A stretch of 9,062 nt of DNA, taken from Chloroflexota bacterium (GTDB lineage: Bacteria > Chloroflexota > Limnocylindria > QHBO01). Positions 7,891 to 9,062 of the stretch are shown piece by piece. The stretch spans positions 1 to 9,062 of the forward strand of contig VBJP01000008.1 of NCBI GenBank assembly GCA_005880165.1, given 5' to 3'. Under the pieces are notes generated by a model. The model was not told where the DNA came from, made no database searches, and saw only the letters and a list, made by a program, of their open reading frames with translations. Numbering within the stretch: position 1 is the stretch's first letter; each line of letters begins with the position of its first letter. A program made the position numbers and the translations under genes.

Positions 7891-7904
7891 GTGCCCACCG
7901 CACC

Positions 7905-9026
7905 ATGCCCGACGAGCTGCGCCGGCGCCGCCAGAACGATGAGCATCCGCCGGGCGCCCACGAGGACCCGTACACCGCCTACCACGACTTCGACCTGCCC
8001 GCCTACGTGGGCAGCACGACTTTCCAGAAGCTTCCGCTGGTGACGGATGGTGCGGCCCTCCGCGAGCGACGGCCCGACGTGGCGATCGTGGGCGCTCCTT
8101 TCGACGACGCGGTCAGCCACCGACCTGGCGCACGATTCGGGCCGCGGGCGATTCGAACCGCGACCTACCACTCCGGCAGCCTCAACTCGCTGCAGCTGAG
8201 CATCGAGCCCTTCGAATGGCTCGACTGCGTCGATGCCGGTGACGCGCCGGTGACGCCCGCGAATTTGGAACGCGGTCACGAAGTCATCCGCCGCAAGGTG
8301 CTGGACGTTGCCTCGAGCGGTGCCATCCCCATCGTGCTCGGAGGGGACCACTCGATCACCTTCCCGTCCGCCTCCGCGGTGGCCGAGGCGATCGGGACCA
8401 GACGGCTGGGTGTCGTGCATTTTGACGCCCACGCCGATGCGGCCAACAGCACCTGGGGCGTACTGCGCTCGCACGGCACCCCCATGCGCCGGCTCATCGA
8501 GTCGGGGGTCGTCGAAGGACGGAATTTCGTGCAGGTCGGACTCCGCGGCTACTGGCCGCCAGCCGAGACGATCGCCTGGATGGGCACCCAGCGGATGCGC
8601 TGGCACCTCATGACGGAGATCGAAACACGCGGCGCGGAGGCGGTGGTGGCCGATGCCATCGCCGAGGCTTTGGACGGTCCGGAGGTCATCTACCTCTCCA
8701 TCGACATCGACGTGCTGGACCCAGGCCTCGCGCCGGGGACCGGAACGCCGGAGCCGGGCGGTCTGCTCACCCGCGAGCTGCTGCGTGCCGTTCGCCAGGT
8801 GGTGAGCGTGGTCGAGCTGGTCGCCATGGACGTGGTGGAGGTCTCGCCCCCCTATGACCACGCCGAGGTGACGGCCCTCGCGGCGCACCGGTGCGTGATG
8901 GAGGCGCTCAGCGCGTTGGCGGCGCGCCGACGGGACCGCGGCGACGCGGCCCATCCGACCCGTCTCGAGGCTGACCGTGGCGGCGAGCGCAAGGCGCCGG
9001 CCGAGTCAGGCGGTGACCGTGAATGA
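7905..9026 (+). CDS. Agmatinase-like ureohydrolase (arginase/agmatinase family)
   Basis: A manganese- or nickel-dependent hydrolase that releases urea from a guanidino compound. All six metal ligands are visible: His149 in LGGDHS, Asp174, His176 and Asp178 in HFDAHADAA, Asp267 and Asp269 in SIDIDVLDP. The conserved PGTGTPEPGG (277-286) and Glu312 in VVEVSPPYDHAE are also intact, so the enzyme should be active. The protein has 373 residues, against about 300-320 for typical agmatinases. It carries an N-terminal extension of about 55 residues (DPYTAYHDFDLPAYVG) and a polar C-terminal tail from about 340. The substrate (agmatine, guanidinobutyrate, guanidinopropionate or guanidine) cannot be told from motifs alone. 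The start is ATG at 7905 behind GGAGGAGG; the frame is open upstream across DUF2203 but that is antisense. A possible next gene begins at its very end on the same strand. Confidence 0.93.
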   Translation: MPDELRRRRQNDEHPPGAHEDPYTAYHDFDLPAYVGSTTFQKLPLVTDGAALRERRPDVAIVGAPFDDAVSHRPGARFGPRAIRTATYHSGSLNSLQLSIEPFEWLDCVDAGDAPVTPANLERGHEVIRRKVLDVASSGAIPIVLGGDHSITFPSASAVAEAIGTRRLGVVHFDAHADAANSTWGVLRSHGTPMRRLIESGVVEGRNFVQVGLRGYWPPAETIAWMGTQRMRWHLMTEIETRGAEAVVADAIAEALDGPEVIYLSIDIDVLDPGLAPGTGTPEPGGLLTRELLRAVRQVVSVVELVAMDVVEVSPPYDHAEVTALAAHRCVMEALSALAARRRDRGDAAHPTRLEADRGGERKAPAESGGDRE

Positions 9027-9062
9027 GGTCGACGCGACCTGGTCGCCGTCTCGCGTGATCCG
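9013..9062 (+). CDS. Tentative start of the next gene (partial)
   Basis: GTG at 9013 (or GTG at 9019) opens a frame that stays open to the window edge and reads MTVNEVDATWSPSRVI. It overlaps the last codons of the ureohydrolase by 14 nt, an arrangement common in operons. The alternative ATG at 9023, which makes an ATGA overlap, meets a stop after 11 codons and is rejected. Only 16 residues are visible, so no family can be named. Confidence 0.4.
   Translation, partial: MTVNEVDATWSPSRVI

Noticed and set aside
7820..7904. Guanidine riboswitch in the ureohydrolase leader
   Set aside because: I looked for conserved guanidine-I, -II and -III cores and saw none; the leader is short and shows no convincing stem set.
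7377..8954. A 525-residue minus-strand protein fusing DUF2203 to an upstream domain
   Set aside because: The part upstream of 7766 is antisense to the ureohydrolase and unrelated to any domain; DUF2203 begins cleanly at the ATG at 7766.

Overview
The window is GC-rich bacterial chromosome, roughly two-thirds G+C by eye, and almost fully coding. Strand use is mixed and genes are tightly packed. I see no rRNA, tRNA, CRISPR, insertion sequence or phage gene. Several starts sit 6-9 nt after a TANNNT -10 box with no room for a Shine-Dalgarno, so leaderless transcripts are likely. The genes include an F420-type reductase and a ureohydrolase that reads like those of actinobacteria and Chloroflexota. 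Together this suggests a soil or freshwater Chloroflexota (Limnocylindria/Ellin6529-like) or a deep actinobacterial relative. That placement is an inference from style, not proven.

Layout. Left block (minus strand): pyrG (CTP synthase, 1524-3290), followed 4 nt later by a long gene that runs off the left edge (1519 to 1). The latter has the fold signature of an M3-type metallopeptidase but has lost its catalytic residues. Centre left (plus strand): a small F420/deazaflavin-dependent reductase-like protein (3472-3861) and a UbiA-family membrane prenyltransferase (3905-4720), each with its own leaderless-type promoter. A perfect 10-bp hairpin at 4728-4752 closes this block and the convergent one. 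Centre (minus strand): an uncharacterised 172-residue protein built of two related halves (4939-5457), whose stop codon runs into the ribosome-binding site of a 50-residue single-pass membrane protein (4775-4927). Right (minus strand): a three-gene unit of DUF2203 (7377-7766), a PfkB sugar kinase (6458-7372) and psuG (5523-6461), joined by a 4-nt gap and an ATGA overlap. Far right (plus strand): a ureohydrolase (7905-9026), diverging from the DUF2203 unit across 138 nt. A tentative next gene starts at its 3' end and leaves the window.

Function. PfkB kinase plus PsuG make a pseudouridine catabolic pair: pseudouridine is phosphorylated to pseudouridine 5'-phosphate, then split to uracil and ribose 5-phosphate. 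The ureohydrolase releases urea from a guanidino compound. With PyrG, the window holds much nucleotide and nitrogen housekeeping. The least-explained parts are the inactive peptidase homologue translated just after PyrG, and the duplicated protein with its membrane microprotein. I found no defence or mobile system.
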